Part shown: positions 25,321-32,466 of the stretch, in pieces
Numbering within the stretch: position 1 is the first letter of the stretch
How the letters are laid out: each line of letters starts with the position of its first letter
Assembly (NCBI GenBank): GCA_020633495.1
Contig: JACKDR010000014.1
Span: 151,361-215,360, forward strand
Reading direction: 5' to 3'
DNA from: Kofleriaceae bacterium
GTDB lineage: Bacteria > Myxococcota_A > Polyangia > Haliangiales > Haliangiaceae
DNA length: 64,000 bases
Program-made: the position numbers and the translations under genes
The notes under the pieces: model-generated
What the model saw: only the letters and a program-made list of their open reading frames with translations
Told to the model about the DNA's origin: nothing
Database searches by the model: none

Positions 25321-27324
25321 CTACCGCACCTGGTGCGGGACGTCGTGCTCGGCGAGGAAGTGGACGATCGCCTCGTGGCGGACCGCGTGCCGCATCGCGG
25401 TCGACGAGTCCCAGCTGTTGTGCAGCGCCACGATCCGGCCGTGGTCGTCGAACAGCGGGCTGCCCGAGTGGCCCCAGTAGGTCCAGGCGTCGTGCTTGGT
25501 GCCGCCCAGGCCCTGGTCGTCGAGCGGCTTGCCCTTGAAGCCGCGGATCTGGCCGACCGAGACGTGCCAGGGCTGGTAGTGGGTCGGCTCGCCGTCGGGG
25601 GTACGGGTGCCGGGCTGGCCGATCACGACGACGGTGTCGCCGATCGCCGGCGCCGCGGCGGCCAGCGGCGCCCACGGCAGGTCGGCGGCGTCGGCGTCGG
25701 CGCCGTCGACCTCGAGCACCGCGAGGTCGAGGACCTCGTCGTACGCGGTCGTCACCGCCGAGACCTCGGTGCCGTCGGGGAAGCGCACGGTCAGGCGCGT
25801 GCCCGGCGCGTCGACGACGTGGCCGGCGGTGAGGATGACGCCGCGGGGGTCGAGGTTGACGCCGCTGCCGCCGCCGAGCTTGACCGTCGCGGGCTGGACC
25901 CGGCGGATCGCCGCGGCCAGCGCCGCGTCGTCGATGGCGTCGTCGACCTCGTGCAGGTACGGGTTGGCGCGCTCGCGGGGCTCGTCGAGCGAGGTCGCGG
26001 TCGCCGGCGCGCCGACCGCGGCCGGGTCGCCGTCGGCGAGGTCGTCCCAGCCGGCGCGGCGGCGCGCCGCGGCGACGTCGGGCGCGCCGGCGGCGATGCC
26101 GTCGATCAGGGCGTCGCGGGCGCGGGCGAAGCTGCGCTCGGTGCCGGCGCTGATCGTCCACCGCGAGCCGATGTAGCGCCGGTAGCGGGCGAGCAGCCGC
26201 AGGTCGCGTGCCAGCGTCGCGACCAGCGCGGCGTCGTGGCCGGGCGCCGCCGCGGCCAGCGCGGTCAGGGTCCGCGCTGCCTTGCCGAACCGGGCGACGT
26301 CGGCGCGCAGCGTGTGGTTGACGCCGGCGGCGTCCTCCTGGCCCCACACGGTGAACCGGCGGTCGTCGTCGCGCGGCGCCAGGCGGTCGCGCAGGGCCTG
26401 CTCCTCGGCGGCGGCGCGGCCGGTGAACGCGCGCGCGGCGCGCCCGGCGGCCGGATCGCGGCCCAGCGCGACGTCGACCAGCCAGGCGGCGTCGGGCCCG
26501 GGGGCGCCGTCGGGGCCGGCCGCGGCGTACGCGGCGAGGACGTGGAGGATGCGCTGCGAGCCGGCCAGCTCGGGCCGCCGCGCCGCCTGCAGCAGCGCGT
26601 CGGGCAGGGCGCTCATCAGGTAGCGCGCGGTCTCGGCCTGATCCTCGCCGGGGCTCTTGGCGGTGTAGTCCGAGACCGCGTCGGCGAGGACGTCGCCGTC
26701 GGCGATCCGGGCCAGCGCCGCCTGGTCGGCGTCGTCGATCGCCAGCGCCGGGTAGGGCGCGTCACCGGCGAGCGCGTCGGCGAACCGGGCGTCGTCGGCG
26801 ATCGACCGGGCGTGGCTGACCTCGCCGGCGCCCGAGGCGTCGACGTGGTGGAAGACCTCGTGGTGGAAGGTCAGCGGCAGCTGGCCGTCGGTGTAGTAGG
26901 CGCACGCGATCGCGTCGGCGCCGTTCCACATGCCGAAGTAGCGGTAGCCGCCGAGCCACTCGACCCAGGGGCGGAAGCCGTCGCCGTCGGACGACGCCAG
27001 GCCGTCGAAGACGCCCACCGTGGTCAGGCCGAGCGCGCCCAGCCAGCCGGGCGGGTACTTCTCGGCCTCGGCCAGCGCGATGCGGGCGGCGTCGAGGCGG
27101 CGCGCCGCCGGCAGCGGCCGTACGATCTCGAACCAGCCGTCGCCGGGCAGGTCGTCGCGGCCGAACACCAGGCGCGCGCCGGTGCGGGCCTCGAACGCCG
27201 CGGTGGCGGCGGCCAGGTCGCGCGCGGTCGCGGTGTCGGCGTGGACCGTCGCGGGCGCGCCGGCGGGCAGGGGAGCGAGGGCGAACGCCAGCGCGAGGGC
27301 GCCGACCAGGGGGGAGAGCCGCAT
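25321..27324 (-). CDS. Secreted protein with an HExxH metallopeptidase-like domain and a trypsin-like serine protease domain
   Basis: 667 residues. Signal peptide (LVGALALAFALAPLPAGAPA), then a domain with H155-E-V-F-H159 followed by His160-Val-Asp, and a probable third zinc ligand at Glu231 in SPGEDQAETARYL. That spacing resembles gluzincin-like secreted metallopeptidases such as the lethal-factor-like group. The C-terminal third is a trypsin-fold protease: His502 in ILTAGHVVDAPG, Asp533 in EVLDLAVLEVDG and Ser620 in WGHSGSPLFDDHG. Both catalytic sets look complete. The start ATG at 27324 is the only one that gives a signal peptide. The pairing may mean self-activation or a two-step predatory enzyme; neither is shown. 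Confidence 0.8.
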   Translation of the reverse strand: MRLSPLVGALALAFALAPLPAGAPATVHADTATARDLAAATAAFEARTGARLVFGRDDLPGDGWFEIVRPLPAARRLDAARIALAEAEKYPPGWLGALGLTTVGVFDGLASSDGDGFRPWVEWLGGYRYFGMWNGADAIACAYYTDGQLPLTFHHEVFHHVDASGAGEVSHARSIADDARFADALAGDAPYPALAIDDADQAALARIADGDVLADAVSDYTAKSPGEDQAETARYLMSALPDALLQAARRPELAGSQRILHVLAAYAAAGPDGAPGPDAAWLVDVALGRDPAAGRAARAFTGRAAAEEQALRDRLAPRDDDRRFTVWGQEDAAGVNHTLRADVARFGKAARTLTALAAAAPGHDAALVATLARDLRLLARYRRYIGSRWTISAGTERSFARARDALIDGIAAGAPDVAAARRRAGWDDLADGDPAAVGAPATATSLDEPRERANPYLHEVDDAIDDAALAAAIRRVQPATVKLGGGSGVNLDPRGVILTAGHVVDAPGTRLTVRFPDGTEVSAVTTAYDEVLDLAVLEVDGADADAADLPWAPLAAAAPAIGDTVVVIGQPGTRTPDGEPTHYQPWHVSVGQIRGFKGKPLDDQGLGGTKHDAWTYWGHSGSPLFDDHGRIVALHNSWDSSTAMRHAVRHEAIVHFLAEHDVPHQVR

Positions 27325-27429
27325 GGTCGTTGGACCGTGGCGGTCGCCGGGATATTTGCGCGCGGCCGCCGCGCCTGACACAACCCTTACGTACGGTCGG
27401 CGCGGCGTCGCGCGGGCGCGCCGGCGCGG

Positions 27430-28626
27430 CTAGGTCAGCCGCAGCACGACGATCTGCAGGTAACGGTCGCGCGGCTGCGCCGCCGCGGTCGGGTGGCACG
27501 GCGGCAGCCCGGCCTGCTCGAGCACCGCGGAGGTGCGGCCGGCCTTGCGCAGGCCCTTGGCCGCGAGCTTGCCCAGCGAGCCCAGCTCGTGGGTGTTGGC
27601 GGCCAGCCACAGGACGCCGCCGTCGGGGATCACCGCGGCGGCGCGGGCGATCAGGTCCGGGTAGTCCTTGTCGAGCGCCCACGGCGTGCCGCGCGCCGGC
27701 GAGAACGTCGGCGGATCGATCAGCACGACGTCGTAGCGCTCGCGCTCCTTGGCGGCCCGGGTCAGGAACCGCACCGCGTCGCCGACCTCGAACCGCCAGC
27801 GTCGGTCGCCGGGGTCGAGCCCGGCGCGGCCGAAGTTGCCGCGCGCCCACTGCTGCACGCCCGCCGAGGTGTCGACCGAGGTGACGCGGCTGGCGCCGGC
27901 GCGCGCCGCCGCCACCGACAGCGCGCCGGTGTACGAGAACAGGTTGAGCACGCCGCGGCCGTCGACGAAGCGGCCGAGGCCGCGGCGCTGCTCGCGCATG
28001 TCGGTGAACAGGCCGGTGTTGAGGCCGCCGAGCGCGTGGATCTCGAACGGCACGCCGTGCTCCTCGGCGACGTGGGCGTCGGGCGGGGCGTCGCCGACGA
28101 CCTCCTGGGTCAGCGCGCCGCCGGCGCCGGCGCCGCCGCGGGCCCGGACCTTGATGACGACGCCGCGGACCCGGGCGAAGCCGCGCACCGCCTCGGCGAG
28201 GGTGCGCGCCACCGGCACCAGGCCGTGGCCGTAGGCCCAGATCACCGCCCAGTCGCCGAGGACGTCGCAGGTCAGGCCGGGCAGGCCGTCGCCGGCGCCG
28301 TGGATCAGGCGGTAGGCGGCGCGCTCGCCGGGCAGGCCGAGCCAGCGGCGCAGCGCCACCGCGCGCTCGACCCGCCAGCCGATCAGCGCGGCGTCGACGC
28401 CGACGAAGCGATCGGCGGCGATCGCGTAGACCCGGTACAGCCCGTTCTCGGGATCGGCGAGGCCGCAGCCGAGCTCGTTGCCGCCGGCGTCGACCAGCAG
28501 CACCGGCTCGCCGGGCCCGGGCGGCGCGGCGCCGTCGGGCAGCGGCACCCGGGTGGCGTCGAGATCGCGGACGCCGTCGCGCAGCGCCGCGGCGGCGTCC
28601 CCGGCCAGCGGGATCGCGCGGGTCAC
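27430..28626 (-). CDS. Class I rRNA methyltransferase of the RlmI / PUA-methyltransferase type
   Basis: 398 residues. An N-terminal PUA-like domain (VLLVDAGGNELGCGLADPEN) is followed by the RlmI-type middle (LIHGAGDGLPGLTCDVLGDW) and the SAM-binding fold (VLNLFSYTGALSVAAARAGA) with catalytic motif IV VVLIDPPTFSP. Such enzymes make 5-methylcytosine in 23S rRNA. The start is GTG at 28626, which overlaps the stop of the pseudouridine synthase gene (GTGA) with GAGG seven bases upstream. Two RNA-modifying enzymes are thus coupled. Length and motif order match the family. Confidence 0.88.
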   Translation of the reverse strand: MTRAIPLAGDAAAALRDGVRDLDATRVPLPDGAAPPGPGEPVLLVDAGGNELGCGLADPENGLYRVYAIAADRFVGVDAALIGWRVERAVALRRWLGLPGERAAYRLIHGAGDGLPGLTCDVLGDWAVIWAYGHGLVPVARTLAEAVRGFARVRGVVIKVRARGGAGAGGALTQEVVGDAPPDAHVAEEHGVPFEIHALGGLNTGLFTDMREQRRGLGRFVDGRGVLNLFSYTGALSVAAARAGASRVTSVDTSAGVQQWARGNFGRAGLDPGDRRWRFEVGDAVRFLTRAAKERERYDVVLIDPPTFSPARGTPWALDKDYPDLIARAAAVIPDGGVLWLAANTHELGSLGKLAAKGLRKAGRTSAVLEQAGLPPCHPTAAAQPRDRYLQIVVLRLT

Positions 28627-29333
28627 GACGACGCCTCGCCGGCGCCGGCGTCCCAGGCGTCGAGCCAGGCCTCGAGCGCGCGCAGGTCGTCGGGCACCGG
28701 GGCCTCGAAGCGGCGCGGCCCCGCGGCGCCGGGGACCACGAGCGACGCCGCGTGCAGCGCCAGCCGCGGGCACGGCGCCGCGGCCAGCCCGCCGCGCCGG
28801 GTCGCCTTGCCGTACTGCTTGTCGCCGACGATCGGCGCGTCGAGCGAGCGCAGGTGGACCCGGATCTGGTGGTGGCGCCCGGTGATCGGGTGGCAGCGGA
28901 TCCGGCACACCTGGTCGTCGCCGCGGCGCCAGCGCCGCTCGACGGCGAGGTCGGTGCGCGCGGCCCGGCTGCCGGGCTCGCCGGGCAGGGCCGGCCGCGA
29001 CTTGCCGCGCCGGGCGTCGTGCAGCGCGACCTCGACGGTGGCGACGTCGGGGACCGCGCCGGCGGCCCACGCCAGGTAGCGCTTGTCGACGCGGCGGTGC
29101 TCGAACGCCATGCTCAGCTCGCGGTGGGCGGCGGCGGTGCGCGCGAACACGACGACCCCCGAGGTCTCGCGGTCGATGCGGTGGACGATCCACAGCCGCT
29201 CGCCGCGGGCGGCGCGCAGCTGCTCGACCAGCGATGCCTCGGGTGGCTCGCCGCGCGCCGGGATCACCGCGACGCCCGCGGGCTTGGCCACCGCGATCAG
29301 CTCGTCGTCCTCGTGGAGCACGGCGGCGATCAT
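28623..29333 (-). CDS. RluA-family pseudouridine synthase
   Basis: 236 residues. Converts uridine to pseudouridine in rRNA or tRNA. The family signature HRIDRETSGVVVFART is present with catalytic Asp54; further motifs KRYLAWAAG, HPITGRHHQIRVHL and IVGDKQYG are typical. It lacks an S4 RNA-binding domain at the N-terminus, like RluA and TruC. ATG at 29333 overlaps the upstream stop as ATGA, and its own stop overlaps the methyltransferase start. The exact target site cannot be read from sequence. Confidence 0.9.
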   Translation of the reverse strand: MIAAVLHEDDELIAVAKPAGVAVIPARGEPPEASLVEQLRAARGERLWIVHRIDRETSGVVVFARTAAAHRELSMAFEHRRVDKRYLAWAAGAVPDVATVEVALHDARRGKSRPALPGEPGSRAARTDLAVERRWRRGDDQVCRIRCHPITGRHHQIRVHLRSLDAPIVGDKQYGKATRRGGLAAAPCPRLALHAASLVVPGAAGPRRFEAPVPDDLRALEAWLDAWDAGAGEASS

Positions 29334-30430
29334 CCCTCGAACCACGCGATGCGCACGTTCTCGGCCTCGGAAACGACGTGGGCGGCCAGGAACGGGTCGC
29401 GATCGACGAGGTCGCCGAGCCGGGCCGCGACCGCGGCGGCGGCGGGCGCCGCGGGCGCCAGGCGGTGGCGGGTCAGCCACTCGCCGATGGCCGGGGTCCG
29501 CAGGTGGACGGCCTCGGCCGGCGGCGGGGTGTCGAGGGCGTGGCCGGCGCGCGCGGCGCGGTACGGGTCGCCGAGGCCGGCGGGCAGCGCGGCGGGCGCG
29601 CCGCCGACCACGACGCCGCGGCGGCGGCGGCCGATCTGCTCGCGCAGCGCGGCCTGCAGCGCCGCCTCGAGGCTGTCGGGCGGCGGCGGCGCGGCGTCGC
29701 CCGCGGCCCACGCCAGGATCGGCGGCGCCGCCGAGCCGGTGACCAGATCGATCGGCGCGCCGGCGCGCTGGATCCAGCGCCACCGCTCGGCGCGCCACGC
29801 CGCGATGCCGCGGCGCGCGACCTCGCCGGCGAACGCGGCCAGCAGCAGGACGTGGGCGCCCTCGAGGCGCAGCCCGAGCAGGGCGCGGCCGCGCTCGCGC
29901 AGGTGGTAGGCGACCTCGTGCGGCCCGGCCGCGACCACCTCGGCCGCCGACGGCGGCGCCGGCTCGACGTCGAGCGCCTCGACCAGATCGAGCCAGGCCC
30001 CGGCGCCGCCGACGCGGCGGTCGCGCAGCGTCAAGAGGACGCCGTGGCCGGCGCCGTCGAGCGAGGCGTAGGCCCAGAACTGGCCCAGCGAGCGCGCCAG
30101 CTGCTCGGTGACGTAGCCCTGGACCCGGCGTCGGGTCGCGGTCGCGACCACGCCGGGCACCGCGAACGCGATCGCCGCGGGGATCGCGCCGCCGACCAGC
30201 AGGCCGACCGACATCGCCGTCGACGCGCCGACCAGCGGCCACACCGACGCGCCCATGCCGGCGCGCAGCGCGGCGTCGACGACGTTGTCGCGGGCCGGGC
30301 CGCCGAGCCAGCGCAGGCGCACCGGGCTGGCGCCGCAGACCCGGCAGGTCGGCTCGCCGTCGTCGCGGGTGCGGCCGCACCGGGCGCACAGCCGGTCGGC
30401 GAAGCCGGGGGCACGCTCCTCGAGGCTCAT
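29330..30430 (-). CDS. Zinc-ribbon membrane protein of unknown function
   Basis: 366 residues from the ATG at 30430; the frame is open to 30472 but the shorter start is better placed before the zinc ribbon. An N-terminal four-cysteine ribbon (CARCGRTRDDGEPTCRVCG) precedes two hydrophobic stretches (ASVWPLVGASTAMSVGLLVG, AIPAAIAFAVPGVVATATRR), then a mixed alpha/beta cytoplasmic part with no family I recognise. It ends by coupling (ATGA) to an RluA synthase gene. A role near the ribosome is possible from context only. Confidence 0.65.
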   Translation of the reverse strand: MSLEERAPGFADRLCARCGRTRDDGEPTCRVCGASPVRLRWLGGPARDNVVDAALRAGMGASVWPLVGASTAMSVGLLVGGAIPAAIAFAVPGVVATATRRRVQGYVTEQLARSLGQFWAYASLDGAGHGVLLTLRDRRVGGAGAWLDLVEALDVEPAPPSAAEVVAAGPHEVAYHLRERGRALLGLRLEGAHVLLLAAFAGEVARRGIAAWRAERWRWIQRAGAPIDLVTGSAAPPILAWAAGDAAPPPPDSLEAALQAALREQIGRRRRGVVVGGAPAALPAGLGDPYRAARAGHALDTPPPAEAVHLRTPAIGEWLTRHRLAPAAPAAAAVAARLGDLVDRDPFLAAHVVSEAENVRIAWFEG

Positions 30431-30550
30431 CGACGACGACGCCGCGAGGGCGGGTTCACCGGGCGGACGCACCAGCGCATGGCCGAAGGCTTACCACGGC
30501 GGTCCCGGCGCCCGGAACGCGGCCGCGCCACCGAGCCGCCCGTCGCCGCG

Positions 30551-31081
30551 CTACGCCAGGCCGGCGGCGGCCAGGGCGCGATCGGCGAGCGCCCGCAGCG
30601 CCGGCGCCGGGACCCCGGCCCGCGCCATGACGTGGATCGACGTCACCGTCGACGCCAGCAGCGGCGCGCCGTCGGGGTCGTGGCCGCCGGCGGCGAGGCT
30701 GCGCCGGAAGAAGTCCTCGACCGCGGCCAGGGTCGCCTGGACCGCGGCCCGCGACCGCCGGTCGAGCAGCGGCGCCTCGACCGCCGAGCCGACCAGCAGG
30801 CAGCCGCGCGGGGTCCGCGCCGGATCGACGACGACGTCGAACCAGGCCCGGATCGCGGCGGGCGACGGCTCGCGGGGCACCGCCTGGGTCGCGGCGTAGC
30901 GGGCGAGGGCGCGGCGGAAGCAGGCCTGCTTGCTGCCGAACGCGGCGTAGAAGCTGCCGATGTTGATCTTCATCGCCGTGCACAGCTGGCGCACGGTGGT
31001 GGCGGCGTAGCCGCGGGTCCAGAACACGCGGACCGCGCGGTCGGTGGCCTGGTCGATGTCGAAGTCGCGCGTGCGCGCCAC
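30551..31081 (-). CDS. TetR-family regulator, divergent from a DUF1304 membrane gene
   Basis: 176 residues. N-terminal helix-turn-helix (ATDRAVRVFWTRGYAATTVR, QLCTAMKINIGSFYAAFGSK, QACF) of the kind found in short TetR regulators with a TetR_C_6-like C-terminal part. Divergent from the DUF1304 gene with 74 bases between them holding a 16-bp palindrome at 31131-31146, so it probably controls both. The ligand is unknown. Confidence 0.88.
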   Translation of the reverse strand: MARTRDFDIDQATDRAVRVFWTRGYAATTVRQLCTAMKINIGSFYAAFGSKQACFRRALARYAATQAVPREPSPAAIRAWFDVVVDPARTPRGCLLVGSAVEAPLLDRRSRAAVQATLAAVEDFFRRSLAAGGHDPDGAPLLASTVTSIHVMARAGVPAPALRALADRALAAAGLA

Positions 31082-31130
31082 GGCCGGCGAAGGTAGCGCG
31101 GTCCGGCCGCGATGTCGCGCTTGTCTTTTC

Positions 31131-31146
31131 TTGAACGTTCGTTTAA
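31131..31146. promoter_or_regulatory. Palindromic TetR-type operator
   Basis: TTGAACGTTCGTTTAA fits TTnAACGnnCGTTnAA with both half-sites intact. It sits between the TetR gene and the DUF1304 gene, ten bases before the latter's start. Confidence 0.6.
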
Positions 31147-31155
31147 GAAAGGTCC

Positions 31156-31506
31156 ATGTCGACCGTCACCGTCGCCGTGGTCCTGTTCGTCGCCGCCGCT
31201 CACCTCGGCTTCATGGTGCTCGAGAGCGTGCTGTGGACGACCCCGACCGGGCGCCGGATCTTCGCCCAGACCGTCGAGGGCGCCGAGGCGACCCGGGTGC
31301 TCGCGCTCAACCAGGGCTGCTACAACGGCGGCGTCGCCGGCCTGCTGGGCTGGGCGGCGCTGACCGGCCACGTCGACGCCACCGCCGCGCTCCTGATCTT
31401 CGTGATCGCGATGGGCGTGGTCGGCGCCGTCACCGCCAAGCCGACGATCCTGCTGGCCCAGGCGGCGCCGGCGGCGGTCGCGCTGGCCCTGCTCGGCCTG
31501 ACCTGA
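31156..31506 (+). CDS. DUF1304 small integral membrane protein
   Basis: 116 residues, four predicted membrane helices (VTVAVVLFVAAAHLGFMVLE; NGGVAGLLGWAALTG; ALLIFVIAMGVVGAVTA; LLAQAAPAAVALALLGL). The pattern E-S-V-L-W plus ALNQGCYNG is characteristic of DUF1304, a family often placed beside TetR regulators; its function is unknown. AAAGG precedes the ATG. Probably repressed by the divergent TetR protein through the palindrome at 31131-31146. Confidence 0.85.
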   Translation: MSTVTVAVVLFVAAAHLGFMVLESVLWTTPTGRRIFAQTVEGAEATRVLALNQGCYNGGVAGLLGWAALTGHVDATAALLIFVIAMGVVGAVTAKPTILLAQAAPAAVALALLGLT

Positions 31507-31572
31507 CCCCGGCGGCGCCGCGCCGCACCCCGCGGCGCGCCGGCCGGTGCGCCGCCGGCGTACCATCCGGCC

Positions 31573-32466
31573 ATGCCTCGCCGCCACGATGGTCGCCTCG
31601 CCCAGGTCCCGCCGTACCGCCGGATGATGCCGTTCCTGATGCGCGGCCGGAACGAGGCCGCGGTCTACTTCGAGCAGATCCTCGACGTCACCCGGACCCA
31701 GGCCTGGCTCGACGCCCACGCCGCCGCCGGTGGCGGCCACGCCACCGTCTTCCACGTCGTCCTCCACGCCCTCGCCGGCGTCCTCCACGAGCGACCGCGG
31801 CTCAACCGGTTCGCGGTCGGGCGCCGGCTCTACGACCGCCGTGGCGTCCACCTGTCGTTCGCCGCCAAGAAGCGGATGGCCGACGACGCGCCGCTGGCCA
31901 CGGTCAAGCGCGAGTTCCCGGCCGGCGAGCGCTTCGCCGACATGATCGCGGCGCTCGGCGGCGCGGTCGACGACGCCCGCTCGGACCGGCCGTCGTCGGT
32001 CGATCGCGAGCTCGACGTCCTGTTGCGCCTGCCCGGGCCGCTGCTCGACGCCGCGGTCGGCCTCTTGCACCGGCTCGACGCCTGGGGCCTGGCGCCGCGG
32101 GCGCTGACCGACACCGATCCGATGTACGCGTCGGCGTTCGTCGCCAACCTCGGCAGCATCGGCATCGACGCCGCCTACCACCACCTCTACGAGCACGGCA
32201 CCTGCCCGCTGTTCGTCGCGGTCGGCCGGATCCAGCCGCGGCCGCTGATCGACGGCGCGGGCGCGGTCGTGGTCCGGCCGACGCTGGCGATCCGCTACAC
32301 CTACGACGAGCGCATCGAGGACGGCCTGTACTGCGCGCGCGGCCTCGAGCTGATCCAGCGGCGGGTCGAGGATCCGGCGGCGTGGCTGGGCGCGCCGGAC
32401 GCGGTCGCCGGCGCCGCGGCGGCGGCCGCCGCCGCTACGGACAGCCCACGCCGCTCGGCCAGGTGA
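31573..32466 (+). CDS. CAT-superfamily / E2-type acyltransferase-like protein lacking the catalytic His
   Basis: 297 residues. Resembles the catalytic domain of 2-oxoacid dehydrogenase E2 and chloramphenicol acetyltransferase: TRTQAWLDAHAAAGGGHATV, HVVLHALAGVLHERPRLNRF, the VANLGSIGIDAAYHHLYEHG trimer region and a C-terminal YDERIEDG. The last should read YDHRxxDG in E2 enzymes; the catalytic His is replaced by Glu246 while Asp250-Gly251 are kept. There is no lipoyl or peripheral-subunit-binding domain. It may be inactive, use another mechanism, or bind CoA esters without turnover. The 3' end overlaps the convergent lipoprotein gene by 32 bases. An Ala-rich tail ends the protein. Confidence 0.75.
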   Translation: MPRRHDGRLAQVPPYRRMMPFLMRGRNEAAVYFEQILDVTRTQAWLDAHAAAGGGHATVFHVVLHALAGVLHERPRLNRFAVGRRLYDRRGVHLSFAAKKRMADDAPLATVKREFPAGERFADMIAALGGAVDDARSDRPSSVDRELDVLLRLPGPLLDAAVGLLHRLDAWGLAPRALTDTDPMYASAFVANLGSIGIDAAYHHLYEHGTCPLFVAVGRIQPRPLIDGAGAVVVRPTLAIRYTYDERIEDGLYCARGLELIQRRVEDPAAWLGAPDAVAGAAAAAAAATDSPRRSAR

